Origin: Sphaerisporangium krabiense
GTDB taxonomy: Bacteria > Actinomycetota > Actinomycetes > Streptosporangiales > Streptosporangiaceae
Length of the DNA: 64,000 bases
Assembly: GCF_014200435.1 (NCBI RefSeq)
Contig: NZ_JACHBR010000001.1
Span: 4,123,501-4,187,500, forward strand
Direction: 5' to 3'
Part shown: piece by piece, positions 24,486-34,050 of the stretch
Layout of the letters: each line of letters starts with the position of its first letter
Numbering within the stretch: the stretch's first letter is position 1
The notes under the pieces: generated by a model
The model's input: only the letters and a program-made list of their open reading frames with translations
Databases searched by the model: none
Told to the model about the DNA's origin: nothing
Program-made: the position numbers and the translations under genes

Positions 24486-26015
24486 GTGGCCGGGTATCGG
24501 GCGTTCAGCCTCGATTCGCTCGCGGTGAGCGACAGGTTGAAGCTCTTCAACTTCACCCGCCGCGACGACCATGTCGCGTACCTGTGGGTGCTGCGGGCCA
24601 TGGACCGGCTGCGCGAGGTGCATCAGGTGCAGGTCGACGGTGAGCAGGTCGGGGCGGCGCTGGCCGAGCTGGCCAGGCTGCACGACGAGCTTCCGTTCCC
24701 GGCCGACGTCCGCCTGCGCGACCGGCTCGACGCCCTCCACGACGACGGCGTGGTGCACCGCTTCGACGACGCCTCCCGGGCCGGCACCCTGGTGCGCTAC
24801 CGCAACCGCCAGTCGGTGTACCAGTTCAGCGAGCTCGGCTACTGGGCGTACACCGCGGTCGAGGGCCTGCTGGCCACGCGCATCCAGGACGCCAACCTGT
24901 CCCGCCTGGTGTTCTCCGACATCCTCGAAGACCTGCGGGAGCTGGCGGTCGCCAACCGGTCGGGGGAGGCCGAGCAGGTCTACCGCAGGCTGTCCCGCCT
25001 GGACTCGGTCATGGAGGACATGGGGCGCCGCTCCGCGCACTTCCACGTCACGCTGGGCGAGATCATGCGGTCCACCGACACCTCGCCGGACACCTTCCTG
25101 CGGCACAAGAACGCGCTGCTCGCGCACATGTCCGACTTCATGTCCGAGCTGGACCGCTACCTGCCGCGCCTGGACCGCGCCGTGCGCGAGGTCGAGGCCA
25201 CCGGGCTCATCACGCTGCTGTCCCGCGCCGCCGACGCCGACGAGCGCCCGTTCATGACCTTCCCCGATCGTCTGGAGGACTGGCGGCGGCGCTGGACGGC
25301 GCTGCGGGCGTGGTTCACCGCGGACGGCGGCGAGACCTCGCGCGCGGGCGAGCTGCGGCACGCCACGCGCACGGCCGTCTCCGGGGTGATCGCGCTGCTG
25401 CGGCAGATCACCGAGGCGCAGCGTGGCGGTGTCAACCGGGCCACCCAGCTCCGGCATCTGGCCGAATGGGTGCACAACGTTCCCGACGAGGGCGCCGCGC
25501 ACGCGCTGATGGGCGCCGCGTTCAACACGCGATCGGCGCGGCACGCCGGAGGGGCACATGACGACGACGAGCAGATCTCGCCCCGCGCCACGTGGTGGGA
25601 CGCGCCAGGCGTCGAGATCTCGGTGACGTTGTTCCGCACCGGCAGGGCGCCCACTCCGGGCGTGCCGCAGCCGGTCCGCGCCAACAGGGGAGCGCGCGCC
25701 GCCCTGCGCCGCGGCCAGGCCGCCGCGCGCGCCGCCGAGCGCGAGGCCGCGGCCGGTCTGGCGGACCTCGGCGCCTACGGGCGCGTCCTGGACGAGACCG
25801 AGACCCGCGTCCTGCTCAAGCTGCTCACCCGCGCGCTCGAAAGCAGGACCGTCGTGAAAGGGCTGGTGCGGGGCGCCTCGGGCTCGGGCGACGCCATGGC
25901 GATCCGCCTGGTCCCCTCCGACACCGGGAGCACGATCGCCACCTCCCAAGGTCTGCTGCACCTCCCCGGCTTCCGCGTCGAACTCACGGGCCGCCTCCGA
26001 GGAGGCGGGCGATGA
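24486..26015 (+). CDS. jetA: Wadjet component JetA (DUF2397, TIGR02677-type)
   Basis: 509 residues from a GTG behind GGGGGGAG; an in-frame GTG at 24441 lacks a ribosome site. Family-typical blocks are KLFNFTRRDDHVAYLWVLRA at the start, YQFSELGYWAYTAVEGLL, and the helical FLRHKNALLAHMSDFMSELD. JetA is the kleisin-like subunit that bridges the SMC dimer. First gene of a four-gene operon joined by ATGA overlaps. Wadjet complexes recognise and cleave closed-circular plasmid DNA by loop extrusion, reducing plasmid transformation. The domain set here (DUF2397/DUF2398/TIGR02680/DUF2399) defines one of the Wadjet subtypes; I cannot fix the subtype number without a search. Confidence 0.88.
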   Translation: MAGYRAFSLDSLAVSDRLKLFNFTRRDDHVAYLWVLRAMDRLREVHQVQVDGEQVGAALAELARLHDELPFPADVRLRDRLDALHDDGVVHRFDDASRAGTLVRYRNRQSVYQFSELGYWAYTAVEGLLATRIQDANLSRLVFSDILEDLRELAVANRSGEAEQVYRRLSRLDSVMEDMGRRSAHFHVTLGEIMRSTDTSPDTFLRHKNALLAHMSDFMSELDRYLPRLDRAVREVEATGLITLLSRAADADERPFMTFPDRLEDWRRRWTALRAWFTADGGETSRAGELRHATRTAVSGVIALLRQITEAQRGGVNRATQLRHLAEWVHNVPDEGAAHALMGAAFNTRSARHAGGAHDDDEQISPRATWWDAPGVEISVTLFRTGRAPTPGVPQPVRANRGARAALRRGQAAARAAEREAAAGLADLGAYGRVLDETETRVLLKLLTRALESRTVVKGLVRGASGSGDAMAIRLVPSDTGSTIATSQGLLHLPGFRVELTGRLRGGGR

Positions 26016-27412
26016 CGCCGCCGCGGGCGGCACGGGACGTCCAGCCCGCCGACCTCGGGTCCTACCAGCAGGCGGTGCGGCGGGTCATGACCTGTGACCT
26101 GATAACCGCCGGCCGCCCCCGCGCCGGCGTGCTCGACAACGTGCTGCGCTGGGCCGACGAGATGGCCCGCGACTTCCGCGAGCTGTTCGGCTACACGCTG
26201 ATCGCCACGACCCACCAGGTGCGGCTCGTGCGCAGGCTGGACACGCTCGACCCCACCCAGCGGTCCGTCTTCGCCAGGAAGGGCAAGCCGTTCGACCGCC
26301 GCAGGCTGGCCTACCTGTGCCTGGTGCTCGCCTCCTTCCAGCGCTCCCGCATCGAGATCAGCCTGGCCGATCTCGTCCGGGCCTTCACGCCCTCCGCCAA
26401 CGCCATCGACGGCCTCGGGTTCGACCCCACGGTCGGCGCGCACAAAGCCGCCGTCGTGGACGTCCTGGACTGGCTGGTCGACCGCGGCGCGCTTCGTCTG
26501 TCCGACGGCTCCCTGGAGTCCTGGGTGCGCGACACCGAGAACGGCGACGCGCTCTACGACATCGACCACGAGGTGTGCGGGGTGCTGTTCCGTCCGGCGC
26601 GGCCGCCGCAACACCTCACCAGCGTGGCCGGTCTGCTCACCGAGCCGCCCACGCCGGACATGTCCCGTACGGCGGCCGCGCGCCGCGCCCGGCGACTGCT
26701 GCTGGAACACCCCGTCGTCTACTACGCCGACCTCACCCCCGAGATCGCCGCCGCGCTGCGCGAGCCGGGCCTCGCCGAGGACGTCGCGCGCTTCACCGGG
26801 CTGGTCGTCGAGCGGCGCGCGGAGGGCGTCATGCTGGCGGACACCGCCGGGGTCTTCACCGACCGCCCGTTCCCCGGACGGGGCGGCGCCGTGAACCGCA
26901 CCGCGGGACTGTTGCTCGCGAAGATCGCCGACCTGCTCGAAGACCCCGCGCACACCCCGGTGCTCCTCCCGGTCCCGTCGCTCGCCGGCGACCACGCCGC
27001 GCTCCTGGAGCGGGTGGACGCCGGGCTGCCCCGGCACGGCGTCGTCGCCGAGCTGGCCTGGGCCCCCGACCCCGGCCCCGCACGTGACGAGGGCCCGGCC
27101 GCCGAGGCGCCGCTGGTGGAGCTCAGCGTGCTCGACGTGATGATGGACGAGCTGTTCGACGAGTTCGGGGCCGCCTCCTTCAGCGGCGTCTGGCAGCACG
27201 ACCCCCACGGCCTGCTGTCGGCCGCCCTGGCCTTCCTCGCCGACCTGTCGCTGGTCCGCCCGGTCCCCGGCGGCGTCCTGGTGCTGCCGGCCGCGTACCG
27301 GTACCGCAACATCAGGGCGGCCCTGCCGGAGCGGCCGCAGGACGACCGGCTTCCGCTGGAACTGCCCGGCATGACCGACACATCCGTGAGCGACGAGGAG
27401 CCCCGGCCATGA
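26012..27412 (+). CDS. jetB: Wadjet component JetB (DUF2398, TIGR02678-type)
   Basis: 466 residues; ATG overlaps the jetA stop (ATGA) with GAGGAGG upstream. Blocks such as DFRELFGYTL, RLAYLCLVLASFQRSRIEIS and GVLFRPARPPQHLTS fit the DUF2398 family. It has the winged-helix character expected of the KITE-like (MukE-like) subunit that dimerises on the JetA kleisin and contacts DNA. Its stop overlaps the jetC ATG, so the subunits are coupled. Confidence 0.86.
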   Translation: MTPPRAARDVQPADLGSYQQAVRRVMTCDLITAGRPRAGVLDNVLRWADEMARDFRELFGYTLIATTHQVRLVRRLDTLDPTQRSVFARKGKPFDRRRLAYLCLVLASFQRSRIEISLADLVRAFTPSANAIDGLGFDPTVGAHKAAVVDVLDWLVDRGALRLSDGSLESWVRDTENGDALYDIDHEVCGVLFRPARPPQHLTSVAGLLTEPPTPDMSRTAAARRARRLLLEHPVVYYADLTPEIAAALREPGLAEDVARFTGLVVERRAEGVMLADTAGVFTDRPFPGRGGAVNRTAGLLLAKIADLLEDPAHTPVLLPVPSLAGDHAALLERVDAGLPRHGVVAELAWAPDPGPARDEGPAAEAPLVELSVLDVMMDELFDEFGAASFSGVWQHDPHGLLSAALAFLADLSLVRPVPGGVLVLPAAYRYRNIRAALPERPQDDRLPLELPGMTDTSVSDEEPRP

Positions 27413-30400
27413 CCGACCGGTTCAAGCCCGCCCGCGCCGGCGTGATCAACGTCTGGGACTACGTGGACGAGGAGTTCGTCTTCGCCGACGGCCGCCTCGT
27501 GCTGCGCGGGCACAACGGCTCCGGCAAGACCAAGGCGCTGGAGGTGCTGTTCCCCTTCATCCTGGACGGCGTCGCCGACGCCCGGCGGCTCGACCCGTTC
27601 AGCGGCGAGAACCGCACGATGAAGTCCAACCTGCTGTACCGCGGCCAGGAAGCCGAGTACGGCTACGTCTGGATGGAGTTCGCCCGCGTCCCGGGCGGGA
27701 CTCGCGAGCCCGCCGAGAGCACCGGGGGGAACGCCGGGTCCTCCGGCACCGCGGAAACCGTCACGCTGATCATCGGCCTGCGCGCGCACCGCAACCGCGA
27801 CGGCGTGCGCAGCTCGTTCTTCGTCACCGGCCGCCGGCTCGGCGTCGACTTCGGCCTGCTGGCGCCGGACGGCCGGCCGCTCACCGAGAACCAGCTCAAG
27901 GCGATCCTCGAACCGGGCGCGTTCTCCGCCACCGCCACCGAATACCGCGCAGCCGTGGACGCGCGGCTGTTCGGGCTCGGCCGCGAGCGCTACGGCCAGC
28001 TCCTGGACCTGCTGCTGGCCCTGCGCCGCCCGCTGCTGGCCAAGGACCTCGACCCCGGCAAGGTCTCCGACACGCTCACCTCCGGGCTGAGCCCCGTCGA
28101 CGACGTCCTCGTCGACCAGGCGGCCCGCGACTTCGAGAACCTCGCCGCCGTGCAGCGGCAGTTCGACGACTTCACCATCGCCGACACGGCCGTGCGCGCC
28201 TTCCTCGCCGACTACACCGAATACCTGCGTACCCACGCCACCTACCGGCTCGGGCGCATCACCGCGGCGAGCGGCGTCGCCGTCGAGCACGCCCGCGCCG
28301 TGGCCCTGGCCGCCGCCGAGCTGCGCCGCGCGGGCGGCGCCCACGAACGGGCCGCCCGCGCCCGCGAGCTGGCCGAGACCGAACGGCAGGGGCTGGAGGC
28401 CCGGGAGGCCGCGCTGCGCGCGCACGACGCCTACCGTGCGCAGAGCCGGCTGGAACTCCAGCGCCGGCAGATCGCCAGAGGCCGCGACGAGATCGCCGCC
28501 GAACGCCGCCGCCTCTCCGGAGTCGCCGACGACCTGGAGGAGCTGGCGCGCGAGGCCGGCGAGATCGCCGACCGGCTCGAACGCGCCACCGTCACCACGG
28601 CCCGCCTGTCCACCGAGCTGACCGAGGTGGCCGAACGCGCGGGCATCGCCTTCGACGGTGACGGCGCCGCGGACACCGGCGACGATCTCCCGATCACGGC
28701 CAAGGCGCGCGCCGCGGCCCGCCGCGACGACGTCGCGGAGGCGCGCCACCGGCTCCGCCTCGCCGCGGACGCCGACCTGCGGCGCCGCCGCGCCGACGAG
28801 GAACTGGCCGACGCCGCGACGGCGGTCACGGACGGCGAGGTCCAGTGCGCGGAGGCCGAGACCCGCCTGGGCGAGGCCCGCGCCGCCACTCGCGAGGCGC
28901 TACGGCGCTGGGCCGACCAGTGGCCCGACGGCCGGACGGCCGGACCTTCGGCGGCGACGGCGGCCGATGACGCCGGGACCATCGCGGCGCCGCTGGAGGA
29001 CGGCTCCGGTACCGCCGTGGTGCGGGACGGTGTCGCGATCTGGACGGTGGCCGGTCCCGGGGATGTGGAGGCGTTGAGCGAGGCCGTCGAGCGGCTCGGC
29101 GAGCCGGGCGCGCCCACGTTGCTGGAGATCTTCGCGGCGCGGACGGATGGGCGGCGGTTGGAGTGCGCCGGTCACGTCGAACGGCTCCGGGCTCAGATCG
29201 TCGGCCTGGACGCCGAGCTGGAGCGTCTGAGCGGGGAGCGCGCCGAGATCGAGGCCGAGCGCGACGACGCTCCGCCCTCCGGCGACCTGCGCACCGCGGA
29301 GCGCGAGGGCCGGCCCGGTGCGCCCTTGTGGCGGCTGGCGAGGTTCGCGGAGCCGGTCGAGGCCCGCCGGGCGGCGGGCGTCGAGGGCGCTTTGTACGGC
29401 GCCGGCATGCTGACGGCCTGGGTGCACCCCGATCCCGATCTCACCGCCGCCGCGGTACTGGCCGCGGAGTCCGACGGCTACCTCGTGCCACTACCACCGG
29501 AGCACCGCCCGGACGGTCCCACCCTCGCCGACGTCCTCGTGCCGGACGACCAGGACCTGGTACCCGCCGAGGTGATCACGGCAGTGCTGCGTTCTGTCGC
29601 CCTGACCGACGAACTGACCGGGCTTCCCGCGGGCGTCGCGCCTGTGGTCACGGCGGGGGCGCAGTTCGGCCACGGCGTGCTCGTCGGGGCACGGCCCAAG
29701 AGGGCCCCCGAGTACATCGGCGCGACCAATCGGGCCAACCGGAGGCGTGAACGCCTCGCCGAGTACGACGCGCTCATCGCCGGTCACAGGAAGGAGCGCG
29801 AGGTCACGGCGGGCGAGCTGGCGCGGGCGGGCGCGGCGCTGGAGGACTTCCGCCGCGCCCGGGACACGCTGCCCGCCATCGAGCCGATCAGCGGGGCCGT
29901 GCGCAGTCTCGCGCACCAGTCCACCTTGCTGGCCGCCGCGCGCACGACGTGGGAGCGGCGCCGTAAGGCTCTGGACTCGGCGGTCGCCGAGGTGGACGCC
30001 CAGCGCCGCCGCCTGCGCCAGGTGGCCGCCGAGCGTGGCACCCCGACCGAGGCGGACGCCATCGACGCGGTCGCGCGGGCGGTGGACGACTTCGAGCGCG
30101 TCGCGAACGCCCTGCACGCCGAACGCGGGCAGGCGGTGACCATCGAGCGGGACCTCGCCGCGCGCCAGGCGTCGGTCGCGCGGCAGCGGGAACGGCATGC
30201 CACCGAGACCACGGCGCTTCAGGCCAAGGAGAACGAGCACAACGCGGCCGTGGCGGAGCTCGCCGCGTACGAGGAGGCGCTCGACGCCCCGCTCAAAGAG
30301 GTGATCGCCCAGCTCGACGAGGTGGAGCGGCTGCTGAAGGAGGTCAGGGCGCGGGAGTCCGAGGCCGTGGTGGAGGTGTCCCGCGAGCACGACGCGGTGA

Positions 30401-31890
30401 TCAGGGCCGAGAACGACCTCAAGCACGGGAGCACGTCCCTCGCCGAGTCCTTCGCCCACCTGTTCGAGCACACGACGTCGTTCGCCCCGTACGCCCATGG
30501 CGACCTGCGCCCGATGCTGGGCGTCTCCGCGACCACCCCCTGGCCCGCCGACGCCGACCGCTTCGACCCGATCAGCGCCGCCGAGTCCGTCGTCACCACC
30601 CTCGCCCGCACTCCCGCCGCGGCCCCGCCGCCCTCCGGCGATTCGCCCGAGGCCGGGGCGGGCCGGGTGGACGAGGTGGTGTGGGCGGCGCTGCCGGGCG
30701 GGGTGGCCGGGTTGCTGGACGAGTTCCGGGGCGCGCTCGGTGGAGGGCGGGCCGTTTCCGAGAGCGCGCTGAAGCAGGCGTCCAGCCGGATGTCGGCCGC
30801 GTTGCGGGTGTTCCAGGAGGCCCTGGACTCGTGCGGTGAGGACTACCGGCTCGACCACGACCCGGGCGCGGCCGGTGTCGTCATGGTGTACGTCAACGAC
30901 GAGGGCGGGCGCAACCCGGTCGCCGCCTTCGCCCGGCGCATCGCCGACCGCGTCGGGGAGCAGGGGGTGCTGCTGGAGGAGCGCGAGCGAACCGTCCTGG
31001 AGAACGAGCTGCTCGCCGGCCTCGCCCAGCAGATCCACGACCGCGTCCTGGCCGCCAGGGACCTCGTCGTCGGCATGAACGACGACCTGCGGTCCCGCCG
31101 GATGTCCTCGGGGACGGGCATCGGCATCCGCTGGAGCCGCTCGGACAAGATCACCGATCGGCAGCGCGCCGCGGCGCGGCTCCTCGAACGCGACGCGCAG
31201 GGGCTCGGCCCGGCGGGGCTGGCGGAGCTGCGCGCCCTGCTGCGCGAGATGATCCGCGACTACCGCGCCGCCCATCCCCGCGCCACCTACCGGCAGGCGC
31301 TCGCGGAGGTCCTGGACTACCGCGTCTGGTACACCTTCGAGCTGCGGCTCGTGGTGCCCGGCGAGGAGGAGGTGCGGCTGACCAAGGCCAAGCACGAGCA
31401 GATGTCCGGCGGCGAGAAGTCGGCGGCCATCCACCTCCCGCTGTTCGCGGCGGCGAACGCCCTGTACTCCTCGGCCAAGCCGACGTGCCCGCGGACGATC
31501 GCGCTGGACGAGGCGTTCGCCGGCATCGACGACCGCTACAAGCCCGAGCTTCTCGGCCTGACCGTCACGTTCGACCTCGATCTCTTCATGACCGGCCACG
31601 ATCTGTGGGTGCACTTCGACACCGTGCCCATGGCCGCCCACTACGACATGCACCACGACAAGGGCGCCCACACGGTCTCGGCCATGCTGATGGTCTGGGA
31701 CGGCACGCACACGATCGACGCCGACGCCGCCTTCTCCGGCAACGACGACCTGGCCACGACGCTCCTCGGCATCCGCCCGAGCCGCCTCACCCCCACCTCC
31801 GCGGACAACCCTCTGCTGGCCGCGCTGGAGTCATTGAGCGTCCCTGACTCTCCCGACGATGAGGACCACGTCCGCGGCGGTGACGTATGA
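27409..31890 (+). CDS. jetC: Wadjet component JetC, SMC-like ATPase (TIGR02680-type)
   Basis: 1,493 residues. The head domain is split: Walker A GHNGSGKT (34-41) at the N-terminus, and the signature SGGEK (1333-1337) plus Walker B ALDEAF (D1367, E1368) at the C-terminus. Between them are long Arg/Glu/Ala-rich coiled coils (about 280-480 and 800-1080) around a hinge-like globular region near residues 480-800. This is the MukB-like motor that extrudes DNA loops. ATG overlaps the jetB stop. There is an 89-base gap before jetD, the only loose junction in the operon. Confidence 0.9.
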   Translation: MTDRFKPARAGVINVWDYVDEEFVFADGRLVLRGHNGSGKTKALEVLFPFILDGVADARRLDPFSGENRTMKSNLLYRGQEAEYGYVWMEFARVPGGTREPAESTGGNAGSSGTAETVTLIIGLRAHRNRDGVRSSFFVTGRRLGVDFGLLAPDGRPLTENQLKAILEPGAFSATATEYRAAVDARLFGLGRERYGQLLDLLLALRRPLLAKDLDPGKVSDTLTSGLSPVDDVLVDQAARDFENLAAVQRQFDDFTIADTAVRAFLADYTEYLRTHATYRLGRITAASGVAVEHARAVALAAAELRRAGGAHERAARARELAETERQGLEAREAALRAHDAYRAQSRLELQRRQIARGRDEIAAERRRLSGVADDLEELAREAGEIADRLERATVTTARLSTELTEVAERAGIAFDGDGAADTGDDLPITAKARAAARRDDVAEARHRLRLAADADLRRRRADEELADAATAVTDGEVQCAEAETRLGEARAATREALRRWADQWPDGRTAGPSAATAADDAGTIAAPLEDGSGTAVVRDGVAIWTVAGPGDVEALSEAVERLGEPGAPTLLEIFAARTDGRRLECAGHVERLRAQIVGLDAELERLSGERAEIEAERDDAPPSGDLRTAEREGRPGAPLWRLARFAEPVEARRAAGVEGALYGAGMLTAWVHPDPDLTAAAVLAAESDGYLVPLPPEHRPDGPTLADVLVPDDQDLVPAEVITAVLRSVALTDELTGLPAGVAPVVTAGAQFGHGVLVGARPKRAPEYIGATNRANRRRERLAEYDALIAGHRKEREVTAGELARAGAALEDFRRARDTLPAIEPISGAVRSLAHQSTLLAAARTTWERRRKALDSAVAEVDAQRRRLRQVAAERGTPTEADAIDAVARAVDDFERVANALHAERGQAVTIERDLAARQASVARQRERHATETTALQAKENEHNAAVAELAAYEEALDAPLKEVIAQLDEVERLLKEVRARESEAVVEVSREHDAVIRAENDLKHGSTSLAESFAHLFEHTTSFAPYAHGDLRPMLGVSATTPWPADADRFDPISAAESVVTTLARTPAAAPPPSGDSPEAGAGRVDEVVWAALPGGVAGLLDEFRGALGGGRAVSESALKQASSRMSAALRVFQEALDSCGEDYRLDHDPGAAGVVMVYVNDEGGRNPVAAFARRIADRVGEQGVLLEERERTVLENELLAGLAQQIHDRVLAARDLVVGMNDDLRSRRMSSGTGIGIRWSRSDKITDRQRAAARLLERDAQGLGPAGLAELRALLREMIRDYRAAHPRATYRQALAEVLDYRVWYTFELRLVVPGEEEVRLTKAKHEQMSGGEKSAAIHLPLFAAANALYSSAKPTCPRTIALDEAFAGIDDRYKPELLGLTVTFDLDLFMTGHDLWVHFDTVPMAAHYDMHHDKGAHTVSAMLMVWDGTHTIDADAAFSGNDDLATTLLGIRPSRLTPTSADNPLLAALESLSVPDSPDDEDHVRGGDV

Positions 31891-31979
31891 CCTTCCGCCG
31901 GTAGTCGCAGGAGGCGTGGAACGAGGGCGCCGATCGCGTGATCTCTCAGGTGTCGGGCCAAGGACCAGGAGGCCACCGC

Positions 31980-33317
31980 ATGAGCGCGACGTACGGAATC
32001 GAGGGCTTGACCGGGGACGCCTACAAGCGGCTCTTCGCCAACGCGCGCAAGGCGCTCGAACGAAACGGCGGAGACCTCGGTAGGAGCATCAGCGTGAAGG
32101 AGCCCAGCGACGAGGAGCGGCACAGAATTCATGGTCTGCTCGGTGGTGCGTCTTCCCGGCCGGGCGTCCAGCGCATCACCGTCTCGCTCGGCCACCTCGA
32201 TGCCAAGGTCCGGGCGTCCATCGGCCTTGGGCTGGTGGAGTTCCTGGAACACACCGGGGGCGTGCTGCGAAATCGTCCGGCCGAGCGGGCCGCGAGCGCG
32301 GACGCCCGCGAAGGGGCGCTGCGCGCCGTGGAGGCGAGCCCGTTGCACGAGTCATGCGCGTGGTACCGCGACTGGTCGCGGACCATGGGCCGGGACGGCA
32401 CGCTGACCCGACTGCTCGCGGATTCCGGACCCGTCCTCACCCAGGCCATCCGTGTCCTGGAGCGCATCGAGGCACGCCGGAGCGCGGACACGCCGGTCAT
32501 GCTGCCCGATCTGGCCGCCGAGATCACCAGGAACCCCAAGGCGCTCGACCATGACAAGACGTTGTCGATGCTCGTCCTGCGGGCGCTGGCCGTCCGTGAG
32601 GACGTCCCGAGACCGGGTAGCGCCGAGGAACGGCGTGAGCTGTGGGAAGCCGCCGGTGTCGTTCCCGACGATCTCGCGAGCCGGGTCCTGGTGCTGAACC
32701 TGCCCGCGCAGGGGGAGGGACTCGGGGAGTGGCTGAGCGGAGCGGCGCGGTCCGGTACGCCGTTCCAGGTCACCCTGCACCAGCTCACCACCCTGCCGAT
32801 CATGGTGTCCGTACCGGTTGTCCATGTATGCGAGAACCCTGCCGTGCTGCGGCGCGCCGCCGCCGAGCTGGGCGACGGCGCGTCCGCGCTGATCTGCACC
32901 GAGGGTCGTCCTTCGACGGCCTTCCATCGCGTCGCCAGGGCCGTCGTCGCCGGGGGAGGAGTCCTGCGTTATCACGGCGATTTCGACTGGCCCGGCGTCG
33001 CCATCGCCGCGTCCGTGATGGAACGCCACGGGGCGCGCCCCTGGCGCATGTCCGCGGCGGATTTTCTCGCCGGTCTCCGGCACGAGGGGGACGAGGTGCC
33101 GCTGACCGGCCGTCGCCACGACACGCCATGGGATCCGGCGCTGGCCGAGGCGATGGAGCGCCATGGCCGCGCCGTCTACGAGGAATCGGTGGCCGAGAAT
33201 CTGATCGCCGATCTGGCGCGGAAACCGCCGGGCGCCGCATCCACTGTCCGACGGAAGCCGCGCCGATCTCCGCCCGAATCCGGCACTACCTTTCCTGCCA
33301 GCTCACCCTGCGCGTGA
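31980..33317 (+). CDS. jetD: Wadjet component JetD, TOPRIM nuclease (DUF2399, TIGR02679-type)
   Basis: 445 residues from ATG 31980 with AGGAGG eight bases upstream. The C-terminal TOPRIM fold shows the acidic residues of the DUF2399 family: VHVCENP (E285), ICTEGRPS (E308) and HGDFDWPGV (D334, D336). JetD is the nuclease that cuts the trapped plasmid. All catalytic acids are present, so the system looks functional. The 3' end overlaps the convergent ABC permease gene by 32 bases, and the last about 25 residues (after ARKPPGA) look like a neutral extension. Confidence 0.88.
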   Translation: MSATYGIEGLTGDAYKRLFANARKALERNGGDLGRSISVKEPSDEERHRIHGLLGGASSRPGVQRITVSLGHLDAKVRASIGLGLVEFLEHTGGVLRNRPAERAASADAREGALRAVEASPLHESCAWYRDWSRTMGRDGTLTRLLADSGPVLTQAIRVLERIEARRSADTPVMLPDLAAEITRNPKALDHDKTLSMLVLRALAVREDVPRPGSAEERRELWEAAGVVPDDLASRVLVLNLPAQGEGLGEWLSGAARSGTPFQVTLHQLTTLPIMVSVPVVHVCENPAVLRRAAAELGDGASALICTEGRPSTAFHRVARAVVAGGGVLRYHGDFDWPGVAIAASVMERHGARPWRMSAADFLAGLRHEGDEVPLTGRRHDTPWDPALAEAMERHGRAVYEESVAENLIADLARKPPGAASTVRRKPRRSPPESGTTFPASSPCA

Positions 33318-34050
33318 CCAGCCACAGGCTGAGCAGGGTGAGCGCGGTGAGTACCGCGACGTCCACCAGGAGCCGCCCGGATACGGGGCCGAAGGTGACC
33401 TGGCGGATGGCCGAGGCGGCGTAGCCGGTGGGGCCGGCGTGGCTGAGGGTGAGGAGCCAGGCGGGGAGGGTGGCGGGGGGCAGGATGACGGGGCCCATGA
33501 AGAGGAGCACGATCGTCACGAGCAGGCTGGCGGAGCCGGCCTCCTCGGGCGTGCGGGCGAGGATGCCGATGAGCGCGCCGATGCCGGCCATCGGCATCAC
33601 GCACAGCGGGACGACGACGAGCGCCAGCGGGCTGACGTGCAGCGGCACGCCGAGGAACAGGGCGCCGAAGATCACCGTCACGAGCAGCGAGGGGATGGAG
33701 AGGAGGAAGAACGCCAGCACGGTCGCGACGACGACGAGGGCGCGGCGCAGGGGGAGGGTCGCGAAGAAGTCCAGCGTGCCCATGGCCTTCATGAAGGCGA
33801 AGTTGCCGGCCACGTTGTTCTGGTTCTGGAACATCAGGGACAGCACGATGCTGCCGGTCAGCACATAGGCCAGGTTCTCCGGCGCGCCCTGCCGGGCGAG
33901 CAGGCCCAGGCCGACGGTGCTCATCATCGGCGCGAAGACGCCGGTCACGATCATGCCCCGCCACGACCACCGGTAGTTCGAGAGCTGGACGAGCAGCAGG
34001 TCGAGAAGCTGGACGTGCGGGGGCTGGGGCTTTCTGAGGTCAGGAGGCAT
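33286..34050 (-). CDS. ABC-2 type transporter permease
   Basis: 254 residues with about six membrane segments (for example LAYVLTGSIVLSLMF, ALVVVATVLAFFLLSIPSL and LLVTIVLLFMGPVIL). The segment order fits the ABC2_membrane family that exports lipids, drugs or peptides with a separate ATPase. It overlaps the ATPase gene by 11 bases and the convergent jetD gene by 32. The exported compound is unknown. Confidence 0.85.
   Translation of the reverse strand: MPPDLRKPQPPHVQLLDLLLVQLSNYRWSWRGMIVTGVFAPMMSTVGLGLLARQGAPENLAYVLTGSIVLSLMFQNQNNVAGNFAFMKAMGTLDFFATLPLRRALVVVATVLAFFLLSIPSLLVTVIFGALFLGVPLHVSPLALVVVPLCVMPMAGIGALIGILARTPEEAGSASLLVTIVLLFMGPVILPPATLPAWLLTLSHAGPTGYAASAIRQVTFGPVSGRLLVDVAVLTALTLLSLWLVTRRVSWQER

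Noticed and set aside
23339-24601. Longer menB reading frame starting at 24601
   Set aside because: The extra 113 residues are low-complexity and would overlap the start of jetA on the other strand. MenB homology begins at the GTG at 24262.
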